64,000 bases of DNA. Origin: Physcia stellaris (taxonomy: Eukaryota; Ascomycota; Lecanoromycetes; Caliciales; Physciaceae). A program made the position numbers and the translations under genes. The stretch is from NCBI GenBank assembly GCA_018902385.1, contig JABSSW010000009.1:124001-188000 (forward strand). The letters are read 5' to 3'. How positions within the stretch are numbered: position 1 is the first letter of the stretch; every line of letters starts with the position of its first letter. The notes below the pieces were generated by a model, which had not been told where the DNA came from, searched no databases, and saw only the letters and a program-made list of their open reading frames with translations. This document shows, piece after piece, positions 12,121-23,762 of the stretch.

Positions 12121-13095
12121 GCGGTTAGTCGTTGTACAACCCTAAGGACCAAGCCTGTCGGGCGGGTCTGCAGTAGAAAGAGGCATTGACAGGTCAGGTA
12201 GTGCGAAGCAATAGCTTTCAGGGACACCTCAATGATTGACTCGACTTGCATGCCGATGTCAAGCTAAGTCCGTCTGGCAAAATGAGGTCGTCACTCACCC
12301 CAGGGACAACGTCTGAAGAGCAATATATACCGGTATGTGATTTGGTACGGGAATCACAGAGAAAATACTTATCGAGCTATGACAGGTGAGAGCGTTCAAC
12401 CGACGATCACAAAGACTGCAAGACATTCCTAGGTCTGCGTGCAACTACGTTTTTGTTCTGTCCCCGTCCCCGAAACGTAGCCTTACACAGCTTCGTCGGA
12501 TGGCTGGTGCTTTTAGAATTTGTGATACCTGCTGGTCACCAGGCTGAAGTTGTATCTGGTAGCTGGCAGGAGAGGATGAAGCATAGACATCCGTTCTCGA
12601 CATCAAGCGCCTTGATCGCTCTCTTTACCGACTTCGGGACCGTTAAAGATGGTTTGGACGGGTGGGTATGGTGGATTGTTTTGTTTATTGTAATCTACCT
12701 TCAGGTCGTCCTTTTCGATTTCTAATCTCCAAGGTAAATTCTTGTATTTGTTGCGTGACCTGACATCACGATGCACTCAGTATAGGGTGGAAGGGCCGGT
12801 CTGCGAGCTGTAGGACTGATATGACACCTTCAGCTGGTGGAATAAGGGACTCGGCTCAGCTAGAATTTGACTGAGGGATCGAAACGAAGTGATCTGCAAG
12901 TCCCCTTTGGCGGACCTGAAGAGCGACGAGGCACTCTGAATACCAGCTGGTATGGAGGTTTCCAGCGTAACCTTATACCCGACACAGATAGCAATAGTAG
13001 GTTGAGGCTTGTGTTCGCCAAAGTAACACCATCACGAAAGGAAAGAGCTCTTGTCTTTATGTGTTGCCGACGACATCGACGCAACAAATCCACAA
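12121..13095. other. Spacer, nothing supported
   Basis: Only short conflicting open frames are seen. No splice-consistent gene, RNA gene or repeat was found. Confidence 0.35.
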
Positions 13096-13632
13096 TCACC
13101 TATCGTGCATGGCCTCCAGCATCTCGGGATATAACGGTGACTCGACAAAGGCCTCGGGGATGTCCTCATAGACAGCACCGTTCTCGTCATTTTCCCACAG
13201 CGGCAGCTTCGCAATGAAAGCATCCCCACAGAAGCCAGTCTGCTCGCTAATCGGCATGAGATCCAAGGCAAAGCTCTTCCACCCAACGTAAAACCCGTTG
13301 AGCTCTTCCACCGGCTGGTCTTTGAACGTTCGCCCTGCTATGTCCCGCCAAGAAAACCCCTCATGTTTGCCCCAGTAGAGTCGGAAGTCTGGTATGTGCA
13401 CGAGGAAGTTGTCGACGTTGCCTTCGGAAGCGATTTCTATTGTATGGAGTTCGACGACTTGGGGAGAGGATCCGTCGGGTGGGATTTTAAGGACTTGGAC
13501 GGTGGTGGTTCGAATCGCTGGTTCGGTGGGAGCGGTGATTCTGCTGATTAGCCGGTGGATTGGTCTGAGGAGTATTGAAGCTGGAACCTCCATGCTTTTA
13601 CGTGGAGACTCGATCGACGGAGTAGTTGACAA
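13096..13632 (-). CDS. Hypothetical protein, single exon
   Basis: An intact intronless frame of 178 aa starts with MSTTPSIESPRKSMEVP and ends ...EAMHDR. It has a basic, Pro/Ser-rich N-terminus of about 45 residues. A compact region follows with LVHIPDFRLYWGKHEGFSWR, FYVGWKSFALDL and GDAFIAKLPLW, and the tail is acidic. The W/Y/F-rich core recalls unnamed ascomycete proteins with 'IPD-x-R-x-YW' and 'GDxFxxK' patterns, but I cannot place it in a described family. There is no signal peptide or membrane segment. It faces the next minus-strand gene in tandem, about 1 kb apart. Coding status is supported by length and composition. Confidence 0.6.
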   Translation of the reverse strand: MSTTPSIESPRKSMEVPASILLRPIHRLISRITAPTEPAIRTTTVQVLKIPPDGSSPQVVELHTIEIASEGNVDNFLVHIPDFRLYWGKHEGFSWRDIAGRTFKDQPVEELNGFYVGWKSFALDLMPISEQTGFCGDAFIAKLPLWENDENGAVYEDIPEAFVESPLYPEMLEAMHDR

Positions 13633-14680
13633 GACTGCATCAAAGCCCGAGTCATGAGTCCACTGGGTCTGGTGGTTTGAGGTTACTGTAACGTACTTAC
13701 ATGTAGGTAGGTCGATGGGGGGTAATAAGGCTTATCTCCAGAGACTGACTCTTATCACCGGGCTTTAGGGCGGAATACGAGTACTGTGTAGGAGAATATC
13801 AAGGTTTGCATTGCAATGTGGCTGCAGCGTCTTCTTTACAGAAAGGGCTGACAGCTATTTGGACAAAGTTTCTGGGAGATTCGTGATGTAAAGTGTGTTC
13901 GGTCAACATGTGTAGCTAATGCTGGACTCGCCCAGACCATGGCTGGGCGCTCTGCGCGCTATGCCAATGACGTCTTAAGTCGCTATTGGTCGTGTTCATC
14001 GTTGCATCCAGCATCAATACGTCGCAGCTCCAATTCTACTCTCCCTTTGACTCTTTCATATCATGTAGCTCTCATCCGCATCTCCCCAGAGTGCTTGATG
14101 AGTGATTCCACTCCCCATCTCTTAAGTCTTGCTAGTCTAGAACCACTGTTGTTTGCTGTTAAGCACAACTATATGAGAAAGAAGCGCTGGAAGGTTCAGC
14201 GCTGGTGCTAGCTCTTATATGGGCGACTCGTCAGAACAAGGTTACCCGTCTTTGGTATCCAGAAACATCGAGCGATATGAATGGGGCTCCGAACTCAATT
14301 TTCCGCAAGTCGGGCTATTGTTTGTTCGTTCTCTTTTTGGCCACATTATGCGACGAGTCAAGCACTTGTGTGGGGATAATATCGGCCATTAACTTTGTCC
14401 GTGGCGAGTGTTGAGTTCCTCAGGTATTGAAGGAGAACTTGATCCCTCGCAGTATTTCAAAGTGTCGGTAGTGGAGATCTGATCTTCATTGGAAAAGTAA
14501 AGAACACTCGGTACAATTTCAAAGTAAATCAGCGATTATAAGGTAGTTGTATCGCGGATCCGACGCTTTGTGGTACTTCCTGTCTTTTTCCCATGGATTG
14601 GCGCAGCTCACACTCCCTTTTCTCCGGGCGCCAAGGCAAATTGAGCCAAACGTTGCCTGCCGACGAGAGATTGGATTGAT
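13633..14680. other. Spacer between two minus-strand genes
   Basis: This holds the 3' region of the transporter gene and the presumed promoter of the hypothetical gene at 13.1-13.6 kb. No further gene is supported. Confidence 0.35.
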
Positions 14681-16095
14681 TCACATGTGCTCAATGGGCT
14701 CTTCGGGAAGCAGCTCGCCATGTTTCTCCTTCCGAACACAAGTTTGGAGTGGTGCTCGGACGATGTCGTTAAAGACAAACGTCCCATAGACCAGCAGCAC
14801 AAATCCTAGGATCTGTAGCCATTTGAACGTTTCCCATCCCAACCCCAGTGAGACAACCCAGATAAATAACGTTCGACAAGTATCGATCGTCGATCTTGCC
14901 GTTGCGCTCACTGATCTGGTGACGGAGAGGCCGAAGAAGTTGAAACCGCCAATACTGATCATGATGAGAACCGAAGAGACAGCTACTGCCCGATATTGCA
15001 CCATCTCTCTCCAGCCTTCAACCATGTCGAAATATCCGTAGCGGCCTTTTTGGGTGCTACCGACTGCAAGGTGTAGTACAATCATGCCGAATACTGTAAC
15101 AAGGAAGCCGAAAACACCTTCCCAGCCCACCACTTTCAGAGGCTCGAGAGCGTAGTGTTCCAAAATCCATTCTTCCAATACGAATTGCGCAGCTGTAAAA
15201 ACTTGACCGCCGGCAATCATGAGAACCCCCAGGATAGTCTGCACAGCTTCCGGGGTCCTTGCTGCGACCTGGACTTGATCAGAAGCTGCTCGGATAAGTA
15301 AAAGGCCTGTTTCGATGGCTGATTTGGCCTCGGGCTGGGCTTGTGGATTGGGGGCTATGGCGCCCGCGAGGCCAACAATAGCTACACCGAGAACGACGAT
15401 GAAGAGTGCAAACCACTGGTAGAGATAGAGTTTACGGTGGAGGAAGAGAACACTGAATAGACCTACGAAGAGTACAAGAGCTCCACGGGTCATTTGGTAT
15501 ATGCTGGCCGCGACAAAGAGAAGTCCAACGTTCATGAGCGTTGTACCGGTAATGTCGCAGCATGCTGGTAATGCAAGTAAGAGGATCTTCACCCCTACGA
15601 GGGGCTGCCTGGAGTCGGTGTTTGGTACGAGAGCTTTCGCTGCTGGGTGGGCTGCTTCATCAGCAGAGAAGGAGTCATCGAGGTCGTGTCGCTCGTCGTC
15701 TGATAGTGTGCCATCCTCTTCGTTAACCTGCCGGTAGCCGCCTCGGAATAATGGTGCGTCTTTTGCAAAGTAGCGTCTGAAGAGCGCAAACCCGCCGACT
15801 ACCAGCCAGCATCCCATCTCGCCAATGAACATTTGAGCCCTGTACACCCTTAGTCACATGGAAACCTTGGAGGTAGATGGGCGTACGTTTGTAGGACTGG
15901 CTGAGAAAACCGTTGCCTGTCTTTCTCGTTCGGCGAGTCGCAATTACGAACGCATTGTAGGTCCTGAGTAGGGTCAGTCTTGCTGTACGAGACACCTGTT
16001 ACAGGTCGTACCTGATATTTGGACAGTAGGGTATTGCAAACTCCGGTGAGCAGCATCATAGCTACCAGGAACGGTATTACTGCTTTGTTGGCCAT
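14681..16095 (-). CDS. SLC35F6-like multi-pass transporter (drug/metabolite transporter superfamily)
   Basis: Exons 16095-16012, 15963-15887 and 15839-14681 join without error into 439 aa (introns of 48 and 47 nt). The start MANKAVIPFLVAMMLLTGVC opens the first membrane helix. It is followed by NTLLSKYQ | DLQCVRNCDSPNEK, a stretch typical of SLC35F6 (C2orf18-like) proteins. About ten hydrophobic helices follow in the DMT/EamA pattern, with a charged cytosolic loop after helix 2 (EEDGTLSDDERHDLDD). Conserved-looking helices include DITGTTLMNVGLLFVAASIY, MTRGALVLFVGLFSVLFLHR and the Ser/Thr-rich SATARSTIDTCRTLFIWVVS. Human SLC35F6 is lysosomal/mitochondria-associated, and its fungal relatives are putative nucleotide-sugar or metabolite carriers. 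The substrate here is unknown. An alternative acceptor nine bases upstream in intron 2 would add three residues (VYR). Confidence 0.85.
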
Positions 16096-16473
16096 TGTGC
16101 CGGAGCAACTGTGTAACGGACAGGCGTAGGAGAGGTAACGCCGCGGACGAGGTTATGATGTTACGAGGAAGAGCAGTACGGTCATGAGATCGGCTGATGT
16201 TTGGCGTGATGGAGCTGCTCTATGGTCATGAGGTAGGTACCTTATGATCTCGTCACTCATTGAAGCTGATTTCCGGGTGCTGAAAGACTCCGGGCCGACC
16301 TATCAGCGTCGCGCTAGTGGCAGACCCTGAATATTGCGAACCTCGGCTCCTCGGCTCTATTCACGAGTAAAATGTACTTAGATAAGATAGCGATAAGCGA
16401 GATCCTGGCCGTTTGAGATTTGCATGATGAGGGATGACTACGTATTCGGCCATGAAGACTTGTCTCTCCTCCA

Positions 16474-16509
16474 CCAGTGCCCTATACATGGCCAGTGCCC
16501 TATACATGG
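16474..16509 (+). repeat. Perfect 18-bp tandem duplication
   Basis: CCAGTGCCCTATACATGG occurs twice head to tail. On the minus strand it lies in an open frame (16629-16438) that begins just past the Whi5-like gene and would duplicate PCIGHW. Confidence 0.8.
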
Positions 16510-16645
16510 ACTCAGAAGTCTCCCAAAGACCTCATCGAAACGGCCTAAGCAGTCATGAAATTCACTGGCATACGCTTCTTCAGAAACACCTGCCAGCTCC
16601 CAATTGTCTATGGCATACAGATCAATCAATATTCTATGAACCCTG

Positions 16646-17654
16646 TCATCGGCTTTGCATAAGGCCTAAGAGGTCTCTGGCAGCATTGCCGCGAATGGTG
16701 CTGCTGGTCAAATCCCTATCTTGGTCCATTCCCTTTCCACCCATACGCTGCAAGTTGACAGGTGGAGTGCTTAGGTGACGATCTGTCATTGCTACTGGTT
16801 TGTGCCTAGGCAGTGCTGGTGTCTTGAATACTTCTTCTGGATCCTCGGTCTCCGCTTGTGTCTGCCCTGCCGGACTGGCGAAGGGCTTCGGCCGCGGAGA
16901 CGAGAGGGTTTGAGGTGGGTAGGTCATACGCACAGAGTATGCCGTAGGCTGCAATACCGGTGCTGGAAGGAGTTTCGGGGCTTCTGTGATGACTCTGGAC
17001 TGGGTTGTCGGTACCCGGTCTAGGAATCGAGCAGATTTTGGAGGAACGCATAGCGACATTGGAATATTCGTCTGACCTGTTCGTATCTTGAACATGGCGA
17101 CGCGTAATCGAAGACGGAGCAATTCAGCCTGCTTGGCAACATTTATAATGGAACACTTCTGTTTGTTGACTCATACTTACTAGGCTCGCCGTAGACCGGT
17201 CGACCTGCGAGATCTCCGTTGCTGCAGTCTGCTGCGAAGCCATTGTGTCCTCCATTGGATCAATTTCAGTCCCAGATAAGATGGAGTCTTTACAAGTGTC
17301 TTGGGAGTCACCCTCTTCCACATCATGCCTCGGTTGGATAGTCGGAGTGTTAGCCGTGACTGATACAGGAGGGGAGGTCTGTTTGATCATCAGTACGTTG
17401 AGTACACTCCAATTATCTGGGAAGGATCCGACCTTTTCTGTCATGATCGAGAGGTTTAGTAGACCTTTTTGCGGTGCAGTTTGATCTAGGCGAAAGCATG
17501 ATGAGCTGGGAGGGTATTCGGGGTTGTCAACGTCATGGATCTGTCGTTTTAGAGCCGTGTTCGTTATGGCTTCCGAACTCGGAGTACACGGAGCGGTCAA
17601 GGTGTTGACAGATCGATCATTCAGAGGCTGTCGGACTGAACTTGTCTGCATCAT
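16646..17654 (-). CDS. Whi5/Nrm1-like G1/S transcriptional repressor
   Basis: Two exons (17654-17181 and 17131-16646; intron 49 nt, with a second acceptor 3 nt on) give about 319 aa. The start is MMQTSSVRQPLNDRS. The first exon encodes a low-complexity Ser/Thr/Pro region with possible CDK sites (APCTPSSE). At the start of the second exon lies AELLRLRLRVAMFKIRTGQ. It fits the short Whi5/Nrm1/SRL3 (GTB) motif, in which R-L-x-L/V-A-x-x-K-x-x-T-x-Q binds the SBF/MBF transcription factors. The C-terminus has SSTIRGNAARDLLGLMQ, a conserved-looking tail element. In yeast such proteins hold G1/S genes off until cyclin-CDK phosphorylation, or close the wave as Nrm1. Assignment rests on this motif and on the disordered layout; which paralogue it is cannot be told. 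Confidence 0.65.
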
Positions 17655-20600
17655 GCTAAGATGAAATATCAAGGCAAACTGGCACAAATGTGGGGGACAG
17701 GTGGTTGAAGAAGAATACTTTCAAGAAGTCCGAGATTCTGTAGGCGTAACTGGAAATTTGGTAAGACGTGAAGGTTTGGAAAAGTTGGGCGAAGTAGTGG
17801 TCCAACGCTTCCTGTCTCCAATATGGCCTGAAATGTTTTCGCGTCGTCATAAACAATTAAGGCACTTAAATTCATGATGCGCGTTTGGGAGCTTAGGTTG
17901 TTGTGAGTCGCGGGTCAGGGATGCTGGAGAAAGCGGGCCGAGTTCCTCTCGCTTGGAGATGTCATTTGGACGAATCACAGAATTGTCCGCTGCAAAGTCG
18001 ATCAAGTCGATGATTAATTTGATCTTCTCCAATAACATGCTATGAGTATCATACGGTACACTACTGCTCTGCTTTCGATTCTTTCAACACCTCCAGGTAG
18101 TGATGGACTCTCTTCTCCACCTGAAGACCATCTTCATGACAAATTAGCTTCAGTATCAACCGAGATTCTGGTACAGACGACGCTTGCCCACTCGAACCAG
18201 CCATCGCGACCTGCAGTACCAGTACCTACACCACTTCCTTCCGAGAGAGCCATCGTCCTCAATTTCGTCCACACACTGTTTCATGTCAGGTATCGTCCTT
18301 CAAGGTGAGCCTGCTCTATTGTGTGACGTCTGAATTTGCCACCAAACTGGCTTGCCGATAGATCCTGCTGCTTTTGTGAAATCGAGAGACAAGAGAGAGT
18401 AGAGACACTCGAGATCGAGGGACGCAGCCACGACATGGCATGACCAAATCCGTGTCGCATTTCGTGCTTCCCTCGCCATAAAACCTCCCCGTTCAAAGTG
18501 GATAAAAACCCTTGGCGGAAGAGACCTCGTGCCCAGAGAGCCCTCACCACAGGGCTAACTCCAGATAAAAGAAGTGATCCGAGTGATCTCATGAAGGAGA
18601 TGAGATTGGGACTTTAGCTGGTGTGAACCCTTCAAGCGCCTGAGTGCGGCAACCCCTTGGCCCTATACACGTACATCATATGGGATGTCCAATTGTTGGG
18701 ACGAGTGTATCCGGTCGAAGGGCGGATGGTGAATATTCCGCAGGTTCACGAGATGTCCCTATTCAACTGTGGGGCCTTGTCGAAGATGGATATGTCTATC
18801 CTCCAGTCGCTGGAGAGTGCATTTCCTAGACCTGTTTCGTCATCTTGATAGCTCGCAATTGGAACCTAGTCTTGTGAGCCCTTGCCGCATCAGGACAACC
18901 GTCCACAAGCTCTCCGGAATTGATTTGACAGTAGATCCGGCTGGTCAGCAAGTCACGTTCCAGAGGCCCAGACTTTCCATTGGCCAAACGAACAATAGGA
19001 ACAGCCTACCACGGTGAGTTCGGTAGCGGTCCGTTAGAGTTTGGACTTCTTGCTGGTCAGAGGAGCTCAAAGGTCGTTCTCATCTAATACATGATGCTTC
19101 TCAGTGGTTGTTCGGAAGAGCCAGCACCTTGGTATGGCAAGGCGTGGTCACTGGTTGATTTCAATGGAGACTTTGATTTGACCTAAAGTATCTGTCAGAA
19201 AACGCTCAGCGCTACCAAGCACGACACAACCGCTCGGGATGACTGCTTGCATATCTACTGGCGACGGAGCACAATCTAGTCCAGATGAGGGCTTACGAAC
19301 ACACTGGAATTTCGAGCTGCTTCTTGACGGGCTCGGCTATCTTCGGGCCCCTCTGTCATTGGACAGATATCAAACAAGATGCTCGAACGTTGTTGTACTA
19401 CTGCCACCGCCATCTCACGCTAACCTCCGCAATTGATTGCACCATATTGCGGTAGCATGAGATCAGCGTAGGTATATCGGACATTCAATGACAGTTAACT
19501 GCTGTACGTACTGTACGTCTCGATGACATGCGCATGACAGCACATACCAGAACTACGAACCTGGTCTAATTCAGCTTCTACATCTATAACTAGCAGCCTT
19601 TGTGTCGCAACACTTGAGTTGCTGCCAGCATTTGACTGATCTCCAGCCCCTCAGGGCGTGCCGCAGGGATGAAAACAGCATAGCGGACCGCATGCGACGG
19701 ACGAAAACGAGACTCGGAACCACGACACCAGTAGTCGCGTCAATAGCAAAACCTGCACCACATGATCCTTCCACAATTGCTGGACAACTGCGAATACGGG
19801 ACGCGGACGCAGGAATACCAAGAGCCCCCAACAACTGGGTTTGTCATGTCCGACCATGTCCGATAAACTAATCGTGAACTAATCGTGTATGTCCGATGGA
19901 TGAGACACAAAAGCACCCGACCTGGTCACCGCGTTGGTTGTCGTGATCACCCAATATATAGGAGCATTGGTCCCACCTGGCGTGTTGTTGCCTGTGCTGG
20001 CTGATATAATGGCCTGATGGATTCGTGACAAGGCCGACATTGTCGAACGAACCGGCTCTGCCTTTGAGACCGTCTTGAGGGCCTAAAGAAATAAACAGGT
20101 CAGCGACAATACGAAAGCTTTACGTTGAGGCTGTTGAGGGTTACCTTGTGCAAGCGCAGTGAGTCAATTCTACCACAAGTCATCCGTCTTTCAGTCTCTT
20201 TGACCACTCATTTCATAATCAGGACAGCAAAGTAGCTCAGTGTACGTTTCCTGATTTTCTGCTTGCTCTTGTCCTTGCCCCTATGTCTGTCCCAGTACAT
20301 GGTTTCGCAGTATAACCTTCGGGTCGCTGTTGCTTTCGGCTGTATGTTGACGCAGATCTTGCAGGAGCATTAGAGGTGCGGTTTCCGTGTTGATGTCTTG
20401 ACGCAAAAAGGCAGAAAGGCCGTCACTGAGAAAAGTCGATGGGCTTTCGAGAGTCAACCTCACACTGTGTGGGGCTATTCCGAAGACATTAGCAAACATT
20501 GCGGGCTATCACCGCTACCTATGAACGGGGAATTCACTCGAAACTTCGTCATCAACACCCAGATGTCCATTAAGGCCGGCGAAATTTGGTGCTGCTCTCG

Positions 20601-23191
20601 CGGCACGATGGGTGACTGCTCACGTGTTGCTGATGGTTCAGACTCCGAGCACGTCCTTCTGGAGATATCGAAGTGGTTCTTCGCAGCCATGACTCGATAT
20701 TTGCTTCCGCAAAAAATGGTCTAGAGCAGCGTTTCCAGCGATGAGTACATATCATGGTCCCACTTCGCAATATCGCCGAAATGACCATCACCGAATCCGG
20801 GATCCTCCATTGACATCCAGTGAGGCACCCAAGGGAAGGTCGCGGCCAGTGCCCCTCGGTCCATCACCCACTGCCGGGAACAAGGGTCCACGATGCTATC
20901 CTGTCGAGATAATGTGCTGTCATCGCGCGCAGTGGGCGATGTGACGCTCCTGTAAGAATGACTCGATGCCAATGGTCAGGCGAACCAGGAGCAGGACAAG
21001 CCCACAAATCGTTGCTGCGGCGCGTCATTTCATTCGCATAAAGGGACCACTGGATTCATCTCCGGCGGGAAAAGGCAAGATGGATGGTCGAGCACGAAAA
21101 CGAATTCAGTGCTGATTGGGACGCCTCTAAGTCTTAGGGCGGCCGCCACTTCCCCGCAGCGTTATTTGCATCGGACGTCGGCAGCATCGACCAGGGACAA
21201 TCATCGACTGATTCATCCCCATGATTTGGTCTCTAAGCCCGATACGTCGAGCTATTACCAGATGGATCCTGTTGACGTCGATCCTCTGGGGGATTATCGC
21301 TAAATTGGGGCCGCCATTGGCCTCCGCCATGACAGCATGACGCTCATATGTACTAGATTATGTTACATCAAGCTGATCTAGCGGGCACCAGTTAAGCCAC
21401 AGGCTAAAGCTGCCGACTGCCAGTGTCCGGGGGCGTCCCGAGCCTCGTGGAGCTTGGACCCTCCAAGCGACACTAAGCAAACTCTGGAGAGGAACCCTCC
21501 TCTTCACCCTTCAACGGGCAGCGACCATGTGCAAAGCCGAATTTGTGCCCACACTCGGCAATCCAGCCTGAGAACAACTGGCTGAGAATTCTTCCCTACA
21601 CGGGCGACTGCATATTTGGAAGATCTCTTTGGGAAAGGCACACGCCTCCCAGACAGTACCCTCAGGCAATTAATCTGGAAGGGCCTCGAAGAGCTGAACC
21701 CAGGGGCTCGGAACCTGCAGAGAATTTCCCCAGCTTTGGCTGATCATACGCAAGTAAGAATATGACTTTTGGCTTGCCGTAGTGGCCTTTCTGGTCGGTT
21801 GTGACTAATCTCGGCGCCCAGCCGTAGGATTCCAACCGTCCTGTTTTCAAATTTTAGCACGCTCAAGCGTGGAAAACGCGCACACGATAGCCCTGCCACC
21901 TCAAGGCGGTGTCCCTAGTACTTCGTGATGCTGCATGACCACTGGTAGTGAGCTATCGGCTGTGGTTCATAGTCCATTCGGTATCACCAATGACGGCCCC
22001 AGTCTGAGACGATACTTTCATAATCCTTCACACCATAGGGTGCCACCGACGTCTCGCTGCGTCTCAAAAGTTGGAAGTTATGAAGTCAGGGGGCTCGTGT
22101 AAGAAGTTGATTTTGCGGCTACTCGTGACTTCGAAACAATGTGCACTGTCGCCACAACTCCAGGCCAAGCCGACGACTACCGGCATGGAACTTGCAGCAT
22201 GAATTGTTGCAGATACGACCACGCGTTCAACATTGGAACCGGTTTTCTTTGACTTTAATTTGCTGCGTCGGCAGTAGCTTGTAATTGACCGTAAGGGTTA
22301 TTCTCTCCTAGCTGTCAGGTTTTTTTTTGCCGCCTCGTTGCTGTTGTTGTGGTTTATGTTCTTCTTCAGAAAGACATGTAGATCATCACAACGTCGTAGA
22401 GTGTAGTTTGAGGTTTGGGCCACTCAACCTCAACTGTAAACAGCCCGATGCTGTCGTGTTGGGCGTACCGTATCACAAGCTGCAGGATTGAAACTCCGCT
22501 ATTTCGACCAGCTTAGCATCCATTGGACGCTCAATAATAATTGAGCTCGCTAATCCAATCAGTAGAATCTTGATTGGCGATCTTTGACAGACCATGGCAA
22601 ATAGATGCATCATCTTTCGTGCTGCGTTCCAGCCGGCGTGCGCGTGTAGCTTGACATTTGTGGACCGCCAGCTATCGGAGGTTGCTTGCAGCTTTCCCTA
22701 CGGCACTCAATTTCCCGCAACCTCAGGATTATCCACATGACAAGCTCCTCTCGGCACTTTGACGACGCACGAAGCAAGCTGAATAATGATACCACATACT
22801 CTCATTATTTTCAGCTCGCCTGTTTGTGGCTCAAATGGTATAGCGCCCTGGCAACAACTTCATCCACTAGTACATAATGCCAACCCCCTGCGTAAGAGCG
22901 TATCAGTCTTTGCCGCCATGGGCGGCAGATTTGTTGTTCACCACCACACCAAAATATCTCTTACCCGAAGCTGGCAGATTCATTGTCGATCGTCATGGAT
23001 AATCCTCAGGATTGGTAAAGCGGTCATCATCGTGGCTTGGGACGGTGACATCGGGGACGTACAGATGATGTCAAAAAAAATTGACGCACTCCATCTGCAC
23101 CAGCATGCGGATCAATTGCTCGGTTAAGATTGGATGTTGAATTTGATATGGTGACCTTATCAAAGCAGTCAAGCTTAATTGGAACAGAAGT
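17655..23191. other. Gene-poor stretch of 5.5 kb
   Basis: No intact gene is supported. Two places look like relics. On the + strand at about 18650-19020, protein-like pieces such as RVYPVEGRMVNIPQVHEMSL and GIDLTVDPAGQQVTFQRPRL lie in different frames. On the minus strand at 20972-20281, three consecutive open pieces in shifting frames include DPGFGDGHFGDIAKWDHDMY and LSDGLSAFLRQDINTETAPL. No family could be recognised. The remainder shows nothing beyond short chance frames. Confidence 0.3.
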
Positions 23192-23199
23192 CTATATAA
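23192..23199 (+). promoter_or_regulatory. TATA box of the hydrophobin gene
   Basis: CTATATAA lies 137 nt before the hydrophobin ATG. It is followed by a long CT/CA-rich leader (CCCTCTCAATCTCCATC), typical of strongly expressed filamentous-fungal genes. Confidence 0.55.
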
Positions 23200-23328
23200 T
23201 GGCTCTCCCTCTCCCTCTCAATCTCCATCAACAGCATCTCAAGCATCCAAAACAGCCTTCCAACTCCAACTACCACACTTTTTCCAAGACTCACCCTTCG
23301 ATCCATCAGATCCAAAGCCAAACTCAAC

Positions 23329-23762
23329 ATGCAATTCACCACCATCACCACCGCCCTTACCTTGGCGCTCATGGCGTCGGCCAGCCCTCTCGTTGAGCGG
23401 ACTGGGACTACCACTCCCGCCCAGGAGGTCCAGAACAAGTGTGGTGCAACATCAACCGCTTCCTGCTGCACCTCGACCCAGAAGTCCGTTATAGCGCTCA
23501 TTCCCGTGCTACTCTCTGTCCAATGCACTGCTCTTAACTGTAAGAATGACGTGAAGCGCTTGGCTTTCCTCCACTAATCTCGATAATAGTGATCAGCGTT
23601 GGTCCCGTTGCCCAACAATGCAGCGCTCAACAGCAAGTTGTCTGCTGCAACGGTGCTCAACAGGTAAGAATCAGACTTGCTAGGTTCTTGGTACAAGCTG
23701 ATTAACTGCTACAGACCGGTCTAATCAATGTTGGCACCGTCTGCCTCCCCGTCGCTGCATAG
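23329..23762 (+). CDS. Hydrophobin (class I-like spacing)
   Basis: Three exons (23329-23539, 23590-23663, 23715-23762; introns 50 and 51 nt) give 110 aa. MQFTTITTALTLALMASASP is a signal peptide, followed by a short propeptide-like PLVERTG. Eight cysteines appear in the hydrophobin order C, CC, C, C, CC, C: NKCGATSTASCC, SVQC, QQC, VVCC, GTVC. Spacing is C-X7-CC-X18-C-X14-C-X7-CC-X14-C. This is close to class I and unlike the fixed X11/X16 spacing of class II. The segments between cysteines are hydrophobic (SVIALIPVLLSV, TGLINVG). Hydrophobins are secreted and assemble at air-water interfaces, coating aerial hyphae and spores. Intron positions and the small size fit the family. Confidence 0.9.

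Noticed and set aside
13500-13525. GGTTCGAATC resembling a tRNA T-arm
   Set aside because: It lies antisense in the coding frame of the hypothetical gene and no cloverleaf can be drawn around it. No tRNA was found elsewhere.
16438-16629. Open frame following the Whi5-like gene on the minus strand
   Set aside because: Protein-like (FHDCLGRFDEVFGRLLSP), but no start, splice or frame link to the gene could be established; a C-terminal extension would need a +1 shift.
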